DNA of 62,238 nt from an uncultured Alphaproteobacteria bacterium (lineage in GTDB: Bacteria > Pseudomonadota > Alphaproteobacteria > Rhodobacterales > Rhodobacteraceae): contig CACESU010000008.1 in NCBI GenBank assembly GCA_902562285.1, positions 1 to 62,238 of the forward strand, in the 5' to 3' direction. Below are positions 18,195-26,800 of this stretch, piece after piece (the first letter of the stretch is position 1; every line of letters starts with the position of its first letter). The translations under genes and the position numbers were made by a program. The notes beneath the pieces are model-generated. The model had not been told where the DNA came from, searched no databases, and saw nothing but the letters and a program-made list of their open reading frames with translations.

Positions 18195-19580
18195 CTAAAT
18201 ATATAAAATGGGGAGCTTCAATTCTGAAGCTACTTCAGATAATAACTCAACATGGTCTCCGTAAGTTATGGCAATATGATGTTCAAGACCATAAGAAATA
18301 ATTTTATTGAGAACATCTTTTGTATCATTATCAAAATTTATTACTCCTGAAGTTCCTGTAAATGGTAGTGGTCTATCAATCATTTTACCCTTAGAAACTA
18401 CCATTTTTTGCTCTCCAAAAGACTGAGAAATCCTCATCATTGTTACAATACCTTCTTTTAGGGGGAACTCGAATAATAATGGCATTTTTCTATTAGAATG
18501 AATAGTCGCAGTTGGTTTGATTTTAGGATTACACATAGATATTGGTGCTTGACCACAATGCCAAAATACACCGGAATTATCATCTAAATCAATATCAACA
18601 ATATCTGTTAAGAAAACAGATTGTCCCGAAACTTCTTGTAAAATTAATTGTGTAACAGCTCCATACACATCAGCCTCACAAGCGCAGGGCACTTTATTTT
18701 CCGTTAACATAGAAGCAGGAGCACAAATAGCTCCTCCATATTCAGTAAACATTTCTGGCCAACATCTAATGGCAAAAGCATTATATGTACCATCTTCTTT
18801 TAATTTTTTTAATGATTTTTCTAACTTTAACGAAAGTATAAGTTCTTTTTGATTTACTTCTCTTATGGAAGAAATTGTTTTTTTTAGTTTATTTAATGTA
18901 GGTTCTATTTCTTCAGATTTTATATTTTTAGAATTATTTAAAAATTTATCTATGTCAATTTCATCAACTGTTATCCCACAAAGACCAAAGAGTTTTTTTT
19001 GATCATATTTACAAGTATCAAATCCATCAGGGTGAGTTCCAATCTTTCCTATTTTTAAATTATGAATTTTTTCTTTTACTGATTTCGCCTTTTTAGATCC
19101 CAAAGATGGAATTTCCAATATTTTTTTTGGTCTTTTTGAGTTGTTACTATTTATTAAAATTTTAAATTTTGTATCATTCATATTTTCAGGGTTTTCATAA
19201 ATCCATGAAAAAGGAATATTATTTAATCCTAAGGTATGTGAAGCCAAATTTAGTCCACAGAATGCATTTAATCTTAATCTACCACCAAGGCGTGGTTCAG
19301 GAAAAGCCCAAATTCCTATCTGTTTTTCTAAACAAGTTGCAATTTTAAGAATGGTAGAAGAGTCCGTGAATGTTACTTGAATAATAATGACGAAATCTAA
19401 ATTTTCCTTTCTTAATTTATTTATCTCCTGGAGTGCATCTTGCTCATTTAATAATAATTCACAGCTTCCAAAAATATTATGATTAGTAGAACTGAGAAAC
19501 TTCAAACTTGTAGTTAGTCTTTCTTTTGCATATTGAACATCAAATGTGGGACGACCAAGTGCAAGGATACCAATTTTCAC
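18195..19580 (-). CDS. L-fucose isomerase-like protein
   Basis: The 461-residue product resembles the fucose/arabinose isomerase family. Its N-terminal Rossmann-like part begins MKIGILALGRPTFDV. The middle part carries CWPEMFTEYGGAICAPASML. Acidic and histidine residues suited to a metal site appear in CEADVYGA, VDIDLDDNSG and FWHCGQAP. These enzymes interconvert aldoses and ketoses. Sulfoquinovose isomerases of the SqvD/SftI type are annotated as the same family. The start is GTG in a GTGA overlap (4 bases) with the aldolase stop, so translation is coupled. Together the two genes look like isomerise-then-cleave steps of a hexose-like substrate. No sugar-phosphate kinase is adjacent, which would be unusual for an ordinary phosphorylated route. 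Confidence 0.75.
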   Translation of the reverse strand: MKIGILALGRPTFDVQYAKERLTTSLKFLSSTNHNIFGSCELLLNEQDALQEINKLRKENLDFVIIIQVTFTDSSTILKIATCLEKQIGIWAFPEPRLGGRLRLNAFCGLNLASHTLGLNNIPFSWIYENPENMNDTKFKILINSNNSKRPKKILEIPSLGSKKAKSVKEKIHNLKIGKIGTHPDGFDTCKYDQKKLFGLCGITVDEIDIDKFLNNSKNIKSEEIEPTLNKLKKTISSIREVNQKELILSLKLEKSLKKLKEDGTYNAFAIRCWPEMFTEYGGAICAPASMLTENKVPCACEADVYGAVTQLILQEVSGQSVFLTDIVDIDLDDNSGVFWHCGQAPISMCNPKIKPTATIHSNRKMPLLFEFPLKEGIVTMMRISQSFGEQKMVVSKGKMIDRPLPFTGTSGVINFDNDTKDVLNKIISYGLEHHIAITYGDHVELLSEVASELKLPILYI

Positions 19581-20605
19581 TTTTTCAAACCTTCTACATA
19601 AATATGTCTAAAATCAGAAGTCCTGTAGGGAAAAAGATTTCCTCCATTTGAAAAACATTGTTTCTCATACCATGGAAGAGCATGTTTTTTCGCTAAATTG
19701 GCTATCTCATTCAGATAGTTAGCTGATGAATTTTTAAGAATAGAATTAATAGCTTTCCAGTCTGGATATTTTAATAGAGCTTCTAACCAAATTGCTCTAC
19801 CTGCCAAAAAACCAGAACAACCAGCTTGAAAAGAAAGTGATAAAACTTTTTTAAATTCCTCTTTACCTGCGCCAGCTGAAAGCATGACCCATGGACGGCC
19901 AGTTAATTTATCCATTTCCTTGAATGACATAAGATCATCATCATTTATGGTCTTAACATTTACAGGACTTTCTAACTTAAAAACATCAACTGCATATTCA
20001 TTTTTTGAAAACTCCTGAATAGATTGTAAAACATGATCAGTTTTTTTATTTTTCATTTCAAGATATTCGTTAGTATAGTTTTTTTCATACATAAAAGGAT
20101 AAACTAATAACTCAAAAAGAAATAAAATATCATATTTTACACATTCTTCTCCAATCATCTTTACATAGTCTTTTTGGGAATCAATGATCTTTTTGTCAGC
20201 GTCAGGCCTATACCAAGCCAATACCTTAACGGCATCAGCACCCATTTTTTTTATTTTAGCAACTGACCAGTTATTAATACTTTTAGAAATCCTTCCACCA
20301 GTTTTTTCTTCAAAAATTGAATCTTCTAATGTAACTATTAGTCCTTTTCTAGGATTGAAAATATCCATGGAAATAGGTAATGCATAGTGAGGATCTAAAA
20401 GCAATGCACTACTTTGCTCCTGTAAATTAGCAACTAAAGATTTTTTAAAGTTAGCAACATCTTTCCATGGAGCTTCTGATTTTTTCAAATAATCTGCTAT
20501 AGGTTTTTTTATTGGAGGCCTTTGGTCTACAGCTGTCATAATAAAAATACCATTATTGTCAGAAAGTCTTTTCATACCCATAAATTTACCAGGACTTAAT
20601 CTCAT
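19577..20605 (-). CDS. Class I aldolase of the LacD / YihT (sulfofructosephosphate aldolase) family
   Basis: The 342-residue enzyme starts like LacD (MRLSPGKFMGMKRLSDNNG) and carries TAVDQRPPIKK near residue 25, ADAVKVLAWYRPD near 115, the Schiff-base lysine in DVFKLESPVN and the barrel end LSAGAGKEEF...GFLAGRAIW. The family cleaves tagatose 1,6-bisphosphate (LacD) or 6-deoxy-6-sulfofructose 1-phosphate (YihT) into two C3 units. Most characterised members read DQRG or DQRE where this one reads DQRP. It is the first gene of the minus-strand run aldolase-isomerase-dehydrogenase-PLP-GH2. A GGAAAA site precedes the ATG. The family is firm; the substrate is open between galactose-type and sulfo-sugar routes. 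Confidence 0.82.
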   Translation of the reverse strand: MRLSPGKFMGMKRLSDNNGIFIMTAVDQRPPIKKPIADYLKKSEAPWKDVANFKKSLVANLQEQSSALLLDPHYALPISMDIFNPRKGLIVTLEDSIFEEKTGGRISKSINNWSVAKIKKMGADAVKVLAWYRPDADKKIIDSQKDYVKMIGEECVKYDILFLFELLVYPFMYEKNYTNEYLEMKNKKTDHVLQSIQEFSKNEYAVDVFKLESPVNVKTINDDDLMSFKEMDKLTGRPWVMLSAGAGKEEFKKVLSLSFQAGCSGFLAGRAIWLEALLKYPDWKAINSILKNSSANYLNEIANLAKKHALPWYEKQCFSNGGNLFPYRTSDFRHIYVEGLKK

Positions 20606-20696
20606 ATTTTTTCCGTCATAAAATCTTAAACTTGAGAATTACTGGAAAAAAAAATTCTACCATTTTAAATTCTCTTATTACTGACACATTAAACAT

Positions 20697-22097
20697 CTAA
20701 TCAACTTTTATTCCACTAGGTACAGAAATTGGTTTTCCTAAGGGTCTTTCATTTTTACTTTTTCCAGTTAACGAATGAAGAAAGCTTACCAATTCATTAA
20801 TTTCATTTTCATCTATACTTACAGGATTTATATCAATTCTGGAAAGAAGTCTTTTTTGTTCCCTTTCATCCGCAAAAACAATAAAATCAGTTTTTTCCAA
20901 CCATTTAGCTTCTGGCAAATTAGCCATACTTGGCTCCCAATTCTTATACATTTGTAAGGGATTTAAATGATGTTTAACTATTCCTTGTAAAGTAGGATAT
21001 GCACCATTATGACCATATGGGAATGTTAAAGATACATTTCTTAAAGAAGGTGTTTTGAATTTATACATATCTTCAACGTTATCACTTTCGCCCATTCTTC
21101 CCACATCTCTAGTATATGGGTCCATTCTTCTTGTCCTTCCTGGACCAAATTGCGGAATAGCTAGTGCATAAAATTTTTGATCTGTAAATAAAATTCCTGA
21201 ATGACAAGAAGAACATTGAGCTTTTCCATAGAATAAATCCATTCCTCTTTTTTGAGTTGAGGTAAGAGCATAAGTTTTCCCATTAATAAAATCATCAAAT
21301 GGTGAATCAAAAGATGTCCATTCTTTTATAATAAAGGCAGAAATTGCATTTGCTATGTGTATAATTTTTATATCTGAAGGCTCTTTGATATCATCATAAG
21401 CGTCCATAAATTTTTGGTGATATTCAGAAATACCCCTTATTTTATTTTCAATAACTGGCCATGCTCGATCTATTCTTCTGCTATCCTTACCAACTTTTGA
21501 AACTAACCCAATTATTTCATTTTCACCAAAATTACCTGCCATTTCAAACTGCCGCGTCATGGGAAAGAGTGCTTGAACAGATAGAATATTATCTAATCCT
21601 GAAGGAAGCCATTCTTCAGCTGGTGTATTAAATCCATTTCCAAATGTGTTTGATTTACTTATTCTTCCATCATGCATTAAAGTATGGATTTGCTTAGCTC
21701 CCAAATTCCAAAGACCCGGTGAGTTTCTTGGTATTCTTTTTTTAATCTTATTTTCACCGAATCCAGGTGTTCTATTTTTGCCAATTCCTGATCCACCTTC
21801 GCCTATACCTAACGATAATCCATCACTTCCTCCCAAATCATGGTGATGACAAGTACCACAAGATATATTATTGTTGCCTGATAAAATTTTATCATAAAAA
21901 AGTAACCTTCCTAATGCTGCTTTTTTGGGATCAGAATAGTGAAAATCATTTGCTGAAAGTGGCTCAGGTAATTTTTCTGCATAAGAACTATTTGTATAAA
22001 AAAATGAAAAGACCAAAATAAATAAGGAAATAAAATGTTTAAATATATTTGTATTTTTATACTTATACCAACACTCACTTTTGGTGAGATTGAGCAT
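20697..22097 (-). CDS. Dihaem cytochrome c peroxidase / MauG-like protein
   Basis: The protein has two c-type haem motifs, CGTCH (followed by HHDLGGSDG) and CSSCH (followed by SGILFTDQKFY). It also has the family's HNGAYPTLQGIVKHH region near the C-terminus, as in bacterial cytochrome c peroxidases and MauG proteins. These are periplasmic enzymes that reduce H2O2 or oxidise protein residues. The start is difficult. The ATG at 22097 gives a long n-region and a signal core (FISLFILVFSFFYTNSSYA). It overlaps by 63 bases, head to head, the plus-strand Sel1 gene that begins at 22035. No strong ribosome site precedes 22097. The frame stays open to 22460, but that extension is antisense to the Sel1 gene and looks like chance. 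Confidence 0.85.
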   Translation of the reverse strand: MLNLTKSECWYKYKNTNIFKHFISLFILVFSFFYTNSSYAEKLPEPLSANDFHYSDPKKAALGRLLFYDKILSGNNNISCGTCHHHDLGGSDGLSLGIGEGGSGIGKNRTPGFGENKIKKRIPRNSPGLWNLGAKQIHTLMHDGRISKSNTFGNGFNTPAEEWLPSGLDNILSVQALFPMTRQFEMAGNFGENEIIGLVSKVGKDSRRIDRAWPVIENKIRGISEYHQKFMDAYDDIKEPSDIKIIHIANAISAFIIKEWTSFDSPFDDFINGKTYALTSTQKRGMDLFYGKAQCSSCHSGILFTDQKFYALAIPQFGPGRTRRMDPYTRDVGRMGESDNVEDMYKFKTPSLRNVSLTFPYGHNGAYPTLQGIVKHHLNPLQMYKNWEPSMANLPEAKWLEKTDFIVFADEREQKRLLSRIDINPVSIDENEINELVSFLHSLTGKSKNERPLGKPISVPSGIKVD

Positions 22098-22505
22098 GCT
22101 CGTGATTTGATGGAAGAAGGTAAATTTGAAGAAGCAATGAAAGAACTTCTTCCAGCAGCTAGATCGGGAAATGCGGATGCAGAAGAACTTATAGGAATTA
22201 TGTATGCAATGGGACTTGGGGTTCAGAAAGATGATTTTAGAGCTTTTGATTGGTATCTTAGATCTTCTATGAAAGGGCATCCAGGTGCCCAATCCGGTGT
22301 TGGTTGGTACTATGAAACAGGTAGAGGCATGCCAGCTCCAGACCTTGTCAGAGCATATACTTGGTACGTTCTTTCTGCTATTGGTGGGGATCCTGATGCT
22401 GCTATCTCTCAGGAAGAAGTAATTAAAAAAATGACCCCTAAAGAAATTAAACAAGCACATGTCCTTATCGATGATTATAAGTCTTGGATTTATCCATTTA
22501 GGTAA
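22035..22505 (+). CDS. Small secreted Sel1-repeat protein
   Basis: The 156-residue product has a short signal peptide (MFKYICIFILIPTLTFG) and two to three Sel1-like repeats (AEELIGIMYAMGLGVQKDD; AQSGVGWYYETGRGM). A C-terminal segment resembles proteins with MTPKEIKQAHVLI. AAGGAAATAA just before the ATG supports this start. Sel1 proteins are periplasmic scaffolds, and no catalytic residues are expected. Its 5' end overlaps the divergent MauG-like gene, so the two share control DNA; a functional link such as assembly of the peroxidase is only a guess. A strong hairpin follows the stop. Confidence 0.85.
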   Translation: MFKYICIFILIPTLTFGEIEHARDLMEEGKFEEAMKELLPAARSGNADAEELIGIMYAMGLGVQKDDFRAFDWYLRSSMKGHPGAQSGVGWYYETGRGMPAPDLVRAYTWYVLSAIGGDPDAAISQEEVIKKMTPKEIKQAHVLIDDYKSWIYPFR

Positions 22506-22533
22506 TCAGGGGCAGTATAAAACCACCCCTGAT
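22505..22533. terminator. Bidirectional rho-independent terminator
   Basis: ATCAGGGG (22505-22512) pairs perfectly with CCCCTGAT (22526-22533). On plus it is followed by AATTATTTTTAATTT. On minus an AT-rich tract also follows. It sits between the Sel1 gene and the convergent TRAP binding-protein gene, whose stop is at 22542, and serves both. Confidence 0.85.
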
Positions 22534-22541
22534 AATTATTT

Positions 22542-23603
22542 TTAATTTAGATCTTTACCATAATCTGAAGACATTCTGCCCTCAGCATCTGCAACAGCAG
22601 TAGTTAAAGCATCAAAAACTTCTGAGCCACCTTTTACATTGGACTTAAACCAATCATAAACAGGAGCAGCAGCTTCTTTGAACATTGCTTTTTGATCAGG
22701 ACTTGGTACATAAAGATTTCCACCACCAGCAACAAAATCTTCATAAGCTTTGATTGATTTTCTTTTTGGAGAAGCAAAAGTAGCTTGCTGAAGAGCATAA
22801 AAACCATCCGTTATCACTTTTCTAATGTCATTAGGCATGGATTGATATTTAGCATTATTCATCCACCATAGAGCTCCCATATAAGCATGCCCATCCAAAG
22901 TAACATATTGAAGACCTGCATCTGGAAACTTCATATTCATAATATCGGTTATACCATTTTTTGAACCCTCAACTACTCCAGTTTGAAATGAAGAAAATAA
23001 CTCAGGCCATGGAATTGGTGTTGGAGCAGCACCTAAAGCTCTAACTAGTACTTGAGGTAAATCAGCTACAACTGTTCTTATCTTTAATCCTTCCATATCA
23101 GAAGGTTCTTTAATTGGTCTTTTTGTATTTGCAAAATTTCTCCAGCCACCTGTATTTCCAATCGTCATTAAACGAATTGTATTTCCAGAATCAGCTAGTG
23201 CCATTTTTCTAACTGTTCTAACAAAATCACTTCGCATTACGTCTTCTGCAATTCTATCATCAGACATTAAATACGGAAGATCTAATACTTGAACATATGG
23301 AAAAACACCTGCAGCTCCACCTGAAGTTGAGATGTAAATATCTATACTTCCGTCAGATACACCTTGTAAACATTCAGCGCCCTTTGAACAAAGCTGGGTT
23401 CCAATAAATAGTTCAACTGACACTGCACCATTAGAAGCAGCTTCAACATAATTTTTGAAAACAACTGCACCATCATAATCTTCATCTTGATCGTTTGAAT
23501 TAGCAGTTAATCTTAAATTGTAATCAGCTGCAAAAGCTGCAAAAGATAAACCTACTATTAAAGTAGATATACTCATTGATTTTATTAACTTTGAAAAAAA
23601 CAA
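22542..23603 (-). CDS. TRAP transporter substrate-binding protein (DctP family)
   Basis: This is a periplasmic binding protein of 353 residues. The start is a TTG at 23603 supported by GGGAGG 6-8 bases upstream, giving a signal peptide MFFSKLIKSMSISTLIVGLSFAAFA. DctP hallmarks are present: the conserved GLKIRT.VADLPQVLVRALGAAPTPIPWPE region with the ligand-binding arginine, QTGVVEGS, and YVTLDGHAYMGALWW. A CSKGAEC pair may form a disulfide. It is the first gene's neighbour in a three-gene minus-strand set whose order is small permease, large permease, binding protein. TRAP systems take up organic acids, sulfonates or sugar acids with a sodium gradient; the ligand here is not identifiable. Confidence 0.92.
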   Translation of the reverse strand: MFFSKLIKSMSISTLIVGLSFAAFAADYNLRLTANSNDQDEDYDGAVVFKNYVEAASNGAVSVELFIGTQLCSKGAECLQGVSDGSIDIYISTSGGAAGVFPYVQVLDLPYLMSDDRIAEDVMRSDFVRTVRKMALADSGNTIRLMTIGNTGGWRNFANTKRPIKEPSDMEGLKIRTVVADLPQVLVRALGAAPTPIPWPELFSSFQTGVVEGSKNGITDIMNMKFPDAGLQYVTLDGHAYMGALWWMNNAKYQSMPNDIRKVITDGFYALQQATFASPKRKSIKAYEDFVAGGGNLYVPSPDQKAMFKEAAAPVYDWFKSNVKGGSEVFDALTTAVADAEGRMSSDYGKDLN

Positions 23604-23688
23604 AATTTCCTCCCTAGATTTATAATTTATTATCTCTGCCTAATACTTATTTAAAAGTTCATAAGCAAAACTATTTATATTTCACAGC

Positions 23689-24978
23689 TTACTTTGCAAA
23701 TCCAGTCATCAATGGGATACTCATAGATAGAGCTGGGAAATATGTAATTAAAAATATAACCACAATTTCTACTGCTAGAAAAGGTAAAATTGCACGTGCA
23801 ATAGATTCAACTTTTTCTCCTGAAACGGAGGAAGCAACAAATAATACTAAACCCATAGGTGGTGTTGCCAATCCTACGGTAAGATTTACGGACATTATGA
23901 TAGCAAAGTGAACAGGGTGAACACCTAAATCTGTAAAAACTGGTCCTAATATTGGACCCAAAATAATGATTGCCGGTCCAGCATCTAAAAACATTCCTAC
24001 TATGAATAATAAAATATTAATAAGAAATAAAAGTATGTAAGGATTATCACTTAAACTGAGCACAAAGTCAGCTAAATGTTCTGGAGCATGGGATAGACTA
24101 ACTACTGTTTTGAAGGCCATGGCTGCTCCAACTAAAAGTAAAACTACAGATGATACCAATGCAGCTTTGGTTAAAACTTTGGGAATATCTCTCCATTCAA
24201 GTGTCTTTAATACAAATAAACCTATAAAAAAAGCATATGCAGCAGCTACTGCAGATGCTTCGGTAGGTGTAAAAATACCACCTAATATTCCTCCTAAAAT
24301 TATAACAGGTGTCATTAATGGAAAAAATGCTTTTAGAGATGCTTTACCCCTTATTTTCCAAGAAGATTTAGATGTTGCTTTGGGAAGATCATACCTGTTT
24401 GCTAATAATCTTACCATGACCATTAAACTGATACCAACCATTAAACCAGGAACAATTCCAGCTAAGAATAATGCAGCTACACTTTCTCCCATTACATAAG
24501 CATAAATTATCATAATACCTGATGGTGGAATAATTGGGCCTATTACGGAACTTGCTGCTGTAATTGCTGCTGCAAATTTTCTTGAATATCCTTGTTTTTC
24601 CATAGCAGGAATTAACATAGAACCAATAGCTGAGGTGTCAGCAACAGCAGATCCAGAAAGGCCCGCAAAAAGTATAGATGAAAGAATATTGACCTGTGCT
24701 AAACCACCCCTTAAGTGTCCCATCATAGCTTGACTAAATTCAACCAATCTAAGAGTGATACCACTCCTATTCATTAACTCACCTGCTAACATAAAAAATG
24801 GTATTGCCATTAAAGGAAAACTATCAATACCATTATATATATTTCTATATAGCATTGCCGCATCACTAGCTTGTCCATTCAACCAAAGCAAAATCCCTGG
24901 CGCTGCCAAAAGACTAAAAAAAACTGGTAATCCAATTAAAAGAAAAACTAAAAAAAGGGGAAGAAACCAAACTAACAT
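23689..24978 (-). CDS. TRAP transporter large permease (DctM family)
   Basis: The 429-residue membrane protein has about 12 helices. The DctM signatures are GSAVADTSAIGSMLIPAM near 108-125, ASSVIGPIIPPSGIMIIYA near 141-160, GGILGGIFTPTEASAVAAAYA, and the C-terminal mirror VNLTVGLATPPMGLVLF. It forms the sodium-coupled channel of the TRAP system. It begins 2 bases after the small permease stop and ends 85 bases before the binding-protein start. Length and motifs are normal. Confidence 0.95.
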   Translation of the reverse strand: MLVWFLPLFLVFLLIGLPVFFSLLAAPGILLWLNGQASDAAMLYRNIYNGIDSFPLMAIPFFMLAGELMNRSGITLRLVEFSQAMMGHLRGGLAQVNILSSILFAGLSGSAVADTSAIGSMLIPAMEKQGYSRKFAAAITAASSVIGPIIPPSGIMIIYAYVMGESVAALFLAGIVPGLMVGISLMVMVRLLANRYDLPKATSKSSWKIRGKASLKAFFPLMTPVIILGGILGGIFTPTEASAVAAAYAFFIGLFVLKTLEWRDIPKVLTKAALVSSVVLLLVGAAMAFKTVVSLSHAPEHLADFVLSLSDNPYILLFLINILLFIVGMFLDAGPAIIILGPILGPVFTDLGVHPVHFAIIMSVNLTVGLATPPMGLVLFVASSVSGEKVESIARAILPFLAVEIVVIFLITYFPALSMSIPLMTGFAK

Positions 24979-24980
24979 AG

Positions 24981-25565
24981 TTATACTTCTAAACTTTCTT
25001 TATCAGGGTCTGGTTTAATATTCAAAAGAGGATCACAAATTGAGATTACCCTAATTAAAATAAGCTCTAAATTTACCAAAATTAACAAAAAGATCCCTAT
25101 GGGTAATGACATATACATCCATGCAAGTTTAAGAGGTTTAGACTGTTCACCAATAATAAAAAGCGGGATTTTGATGGATGAAGAATTAAAAATCCAACCA
25201 ACTTTAATATGATCTAACCCCAATTTAAAACCTATAACCAAAATAAAAAAAGAAAGCATGAGTAATAGTAAACTGATTAGATTACCAATTAATTTAGTGA
25301 AAGAGCCTATTATCATATCAATAGACACAAAACCTCCCCACCTATAAGCCGATGGAGCTATTAGCGCAGTCATCCATAGCATCAAAAAACGAGCTACCTC
25401 GTCTGGCCAAGGAAGTGCATTATTAAGCACATATCTAAAAAAAACTTGAAGAAGAATAACCATTACCATTAGCAAAATAGCTATCCATGCTAATTGTCTA
25501 CCAATACGAAGAAAAAATGTATTTAAATATTTTAAAATATTTAATAAAAATAAAAGAATAGTTAT
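24981..25565 (-). CDS. TRAP transporter small permease (DctQ family), non-canonical start
   Basis: Four membrane spans and the DctQ pattern (VFFRYVLNN...PWPDEVARFLMLWMTALIAPSAYRWGGFVSIDMI) identify the small TRAP subunit. The first ATG, at 25475, would cut the first helix in half. The same frame stays open upstream and supplies the missing N-terminus (LKYLNTFFLRIGRQLAWIAILL). No ATG, GTG or TTG exists there. AGGAG at 25576-25572 lies exactly 6 bases before an ATA (25565), with an ATT at 25559 as the other option. I infer ATA as the start, possibly a mutated ATG or a sequence error. The product would be 194 residues, normal for DctQ. Confidence 0.75.
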   Translation of the reverse strand: MTILLFLLNILKYLNTFFLRIGRQLAWIAILLMVMVILLQVFFRYVLNNALPWPDEVARFLMLWMTALIAPSAYRWGGFVSIDMIIGSFTKLIGNLISLLLLMLSFFILVIGFKLGLDHIKVGWIFNSSSIKIPLFIIGEQSKPLKLAWMYMSLPIGIFLLILVNLELILIRVISICDPLLNIKPDPDKESLEV

Positions 25566-25654
25566 TTTAATCTCCTTTACCGATGATAAAAATTCTATCT
25601 ATAAATTACATCAGAATTTTTAATTTAAAAGCAAAATAAAAGGATAAGATAAAA

Positions 25655-26743
25655 ATGGGAGCCTTAAAATATGCAATTATTGGTTCTGGTACTATGGGAA
25701 GGGAGCATATTAGAAATATAAACCTTCTGAAAAATGCTGAGGTAGTGGCTTTATGTGACAATCATAAGGCTTCCATAGATGAGTCACGAAAAGACTTAAT
25801 AAATAACCCCAGAATTTTTTCTCATCATAACGAATTAATAGAAGCTAAAATTGCAGACGTTTATATAATAGCAACTCCTAATTTTAGTCATATAGATATT
25901 CTCAAAGATATAATAAAAACCAAAGCACATCTTTTAATAGAAAAACCTCTATGTACCAATGTTAGAGATTGTCTTCATTTCAAAAAAATTACTAAAGGTT
26001 ATCCAGGTATAATTTGGACTGCAATGGAGTACAGATATATGCCACCAGTAGCGAAATTTATAAAAGAAATTAAATCTGGTACAATTGGAGATCTAAAAAT
26101 GTTCTCAATAAGGGAACATCGATTTCCATTCCTAGTTAAAGTAAATGACTGGAACAGATTTTCAAAAAATACCGGAGGAACTCTTGTTGAAAAATGTTGC
26201 CATTTTTTTGATTTAATGCGTTTAGTTAGTAATAGTGAAGCAGTAAGCGTTTATGCGAGCGGTGCCCAAGATGTCAATCATTTAAATGAGCAATATAATG
26301 GCAGAAAACCTGATATAATAGATAATGCCTTTGTCATTGTAAATTTTGAAAATGGAATACGCTCTATGCTAGACTTATGTATGTTTTCAGAAAACTCTAA
26401 ACTCCAAGAAGAATTATGTGCTGTAGGAAATGTTGGTAAAATAGAAACAGGTGTTCCCTCATTTTTATCTGGAAAATCAAGCTCTGAACTATCAATTGGC
26501 TTAAGGAAACTAGATAATATTAAAATTGAAAATATAGAAGTTGATGAAACTATTTTAAAGGCCGGTCATCACCACGGATCAACTTATTACGAACATTTAG
26601 AATTTCAAAAGGCTATTACAGAAAATTTAAGACCGCAAGTATCTTTAGATGACGGACTTAAAGCAGTTGCGATTGGTCAGGCTGCTGAATTGTCAATCGT
26701 TGAAAAAAGAGTAGTTTATATGAATGAAATTTTAGAAGACTAA
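25655..26743 (+). CDS. Gfo/Idh/MocA family oxidoreductase
   Basis: The 362-residue protein has an N-terminal Rossmann fold (YAIIGSGTMGREHIRNI) and the family motif LLIEKPLC near residue 103. GGTLVEKCCHFFDLMRLV carries the conserved histidine and aspartate of the active site. The C-terminal domain binds sugar or cyclitol. These enzymes oxidise or reduce inositols, sugars or sugar acids with NAD(P). It stands alone on plus, divergent from the TRAP operon by about 90 bases, and may process the TRAP substrate. An MFS carrier follows after 57 bases. Confidence 0.9.
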   Translation: MGALKYAIIGSGTMGREHIRNINLLKNAEVVALCDNHKASIDESRKDLINNPRIFSHHNELIEAKIADVYIIATPNFSHIDILKDIIKTKAHLLIEKPLCTNVRDCLHFKKITKGYPGIIWTAMEYRYMPPVAKFIKEIKSGTIGDLKMFSIREHRFPFLVKVNDWNRFSKNTGGTLVEKCCHFFDLMRLVSNSEAVSVYASGAQDVNHLNEQYNGRKPDIIDNAFVIVNFENGIRSMLDLCMFSENSKLQEELCAVGNVGKIETGVPSFLSGKSSSELSIGLRKLDNIKIENIEVDETILKAGHHHGSTYYEHLEFQKAITENLRPQVSLDDGLKAVAIGQAAELSIVEKRVVYMNEILED

Positions 26744-26800
26744 ATTTGAATTTTGTCATCTCCATAAAATTTAAAAAAATCTACCCCTTCAATTATTATA

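Noticed and set aside
22098-22460. N-terminal extension of the MauG-like protein
   Set aside because: It is antisense to the Sel1 coding region, has odd composition and would place a signal peptide at residue ~140.
24110-24499. A 129-codon open frame antisense to dctM
   Set aside because: It is a shadow of the TRAP permease with no supporting features.
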